64,000 nucleotides of DNA from Halobellus salinus (GTDB lineage: Archaea; Halobacteriota; Halobacteria; Halobacteriales; Haloferacaceae), in assembly GCF_014646875.1 (NCBI RefSeq), contig NZ_BMOC01000005.1, positions 62,001-126,000 on the forward strand. The letters run 5' to 3'. Below the pieces are notes generated by a model. The model saw only the letters and a program-made list of their open reading frames with translations, had not been told where the DNA came from and did no database searches. Every line of letters starts with the position of its first letter. Position 1 is the first letter of the stretch. Of this stretch, positions 63,253 to 64,000 are shown in pieces. Made by a program: the position numbers and the translations under genes.

Positions 63253-64000
63253 TCAGTACGGCTTGCTGAAGTACGGCTCTTCGAACATCGTCAGTGTCTG
63301 TCCGAGGTCTCGCTCCACAGCCATCTCGTAGACGCGTGTCGTCCACGCCACGTCCTCCATCGGGAGTCCTGGGGAGTAGAGAATCGACCGCCCCTCGGTG
63401 GACCCGGTGTCCTCACCGCCGACCACCTCGTGGAGCGCCCGGAGATCCGGTTCCTCGAGGTCGAGTCCGGCTCCGTCGTCGACGGCCGCAGCGAGCGTAT
63501 TCATGATTTGCCAGTCCATGTGCGCCGCGAACTCCAGGGTGTTCCGCCGGATGTCACAGAACACGAGGTCCTCGTCGAACGCCGAAAGGTCAGCGCGGAG
63601 ATCCCCCAACGGGATCACCAGACAGTCGTCTTTCAGCCACGGCGCCTCGATCTTCGGCGGCGGACTCCCTGTTGCGGCCACGACTGTCACGTCAGCACCT
63701 CTGACCGCGTCTTCGGGTGAACTGATCGGTTCGATTTCGGCGTCGACGTCGCCGGCCATCTCGGCTTCGAACGCTTCGGCCTTCCACTGCTCCGGGTGGT
63801 GGATCCGGAGCGTCTCCAGCGAGTCAAGCGCGGAATCGAGCGCTAGCGCGGACGTCTGCCCGACCACGCCGGGCCCGATCACGGTCGCGGTGGTCGCGCG
63901 GTCGCCTTGGATCCGCGCGGCGCCGACGCCCGCGACGGCGCCGGTTCGCATCGCGCTCGCGACCTGACCGTCGATCAGGAACTCTGGTTTGCCGCTCAGT
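63253..64000 (-). CDS. Ornithine cyclodeaminase / mu-crystallin family protein (5' end outside window)
   Basis: The visible 248 codons, open to the window edge, encode the NAD-binding half of the family. Upstream of the first visible ATG the frame continues (LSGKPEFLIDGQVASAMRTGAVAG), so the true start lies beyond 64000. The Rossmann motif VIGPGVVGQ and TVVAATGSPPP are typical, as is the loop before it (GAARIQGD). Members include ornithine cyclodeaminase, ketimine reductase and alanine dehydrogenase; the substrate is undetermined. Confidence 0.82.
   Translation of the reverse strand, partial: LSGKPEFLIDGQVASAMRTGAVAGVGAARIQGDRATTATVIGPGVVGQTSALALDSALDSLETLRIHHPEQWKAEAFEAEMAGDVDAEIEPISSPEDAVRGADVTVVAATGSPPPKIEAPWLKDDCLVIPLGDLRADLSAFDEDLVFCDIRRNTLEFAAHMDWQIMNTLAAAVDDGAGLDLEEPDLRALHEVVGGEDTGSTEGRSILYSPGLPMEDVAWTTRVYEMAVERDLGQTLTMFEEPYFSKPY

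Overview
The window is high-GC chromosomal DNA from a halophilic archaeon of the class Halobacteria. The support is indirect but consistent: strongly acidic proteins, very GC-rich codon use, TATA elements about 25 bases before start codons (leaderless transcripts), and haloarchaeal families such as RdfA, the archaea-specific SMC-related protein, HTH_10 (bacterio-opsin activator type) regulators, PyrB/PyrI and a menaquinone (men) cluster. I do not name a genus. No rRNA, tRNA or CRISPR array was found.

Region by region. 0-5.6 kb: a cold-shock protein, a three-gene ABC-2 exporter operon in which one permease is fused to a PrsW-like protease domain, and class I fructose-1,6-bisphosphatase. 5.6-9.6 kb: a small mobile palindrome, a decayed HEAT-repeat gene and a FAD/Fe-S D-lactate dehydrogenase-like protein. 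9.6-25.7 kb: a catabolic island with a frameshifted MFS transporter, aldehyde dehydrogenase, FAH-family hydrolase, gentisate 1,2-dioxygenase, small zinc protein, thioesterase, two-subunit ADP-forming acyl-CoA synthetase, SLC13-type permease, acyl/aryl-CoA ligase, UspA, FAD hydroxylase, thiolase and IclR regulator. Read together these fit an aryl-CoA route to gentisate (CoA ligation, ring hydroxylation with side-chain shift, thioester hydrolysis, ring cleavage, hydrolysis).

26-31 kb: an SMC-like protein beside rod-determining factor RdfA, then a wreckage zone. It holds a TnpB tail with a branched right-end structure, joined directly to a malate synthase gene that has lost its 5' part, has a one-base frameshift and carries a mobile palindrome. 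31-38 kb: a second FAH protein, glutamate dehydrogenase, a three-gene group (cysteine hydrolase, YqcI/YcgG protein, MOSC protein), pyrBI and small membrane proteins. 38-45 kb: menaquinone genes menC-menA and menB-menD-menF, separated by an IS-derived inverted repeat and large hairpins; menE is not obvious here.

45-64 kb: a sulfite-oxidase-like protein, small regulators, a rhomboid protease, a gamma-carbonic-anhydrase-like protein lacking one expected metal ligand, dihydrolipoyl dehydrogenase, an internally deleted rhomboid, an ABC exporter, a degenerate flavoprotein with internal repeats, a 1.4-kb-residue PAS/GAF regulator, two membrane proteins, a second HTH_10 regulator with an EamA transporter, and the end of an ornithine-cyclodeaminase-family gene cut by the window edge.

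The most distinctive non-genic feature is a 78-bp palindromic mobile element present three times (5605, 29804, 45096), each flanked by a 3-bp duplication (TGA, TGA, TCA). Element plus duplication is 81 bases, so insertion keeps the reading frame; in the malate synthase remnant it is read straight through as 27 extra codons.
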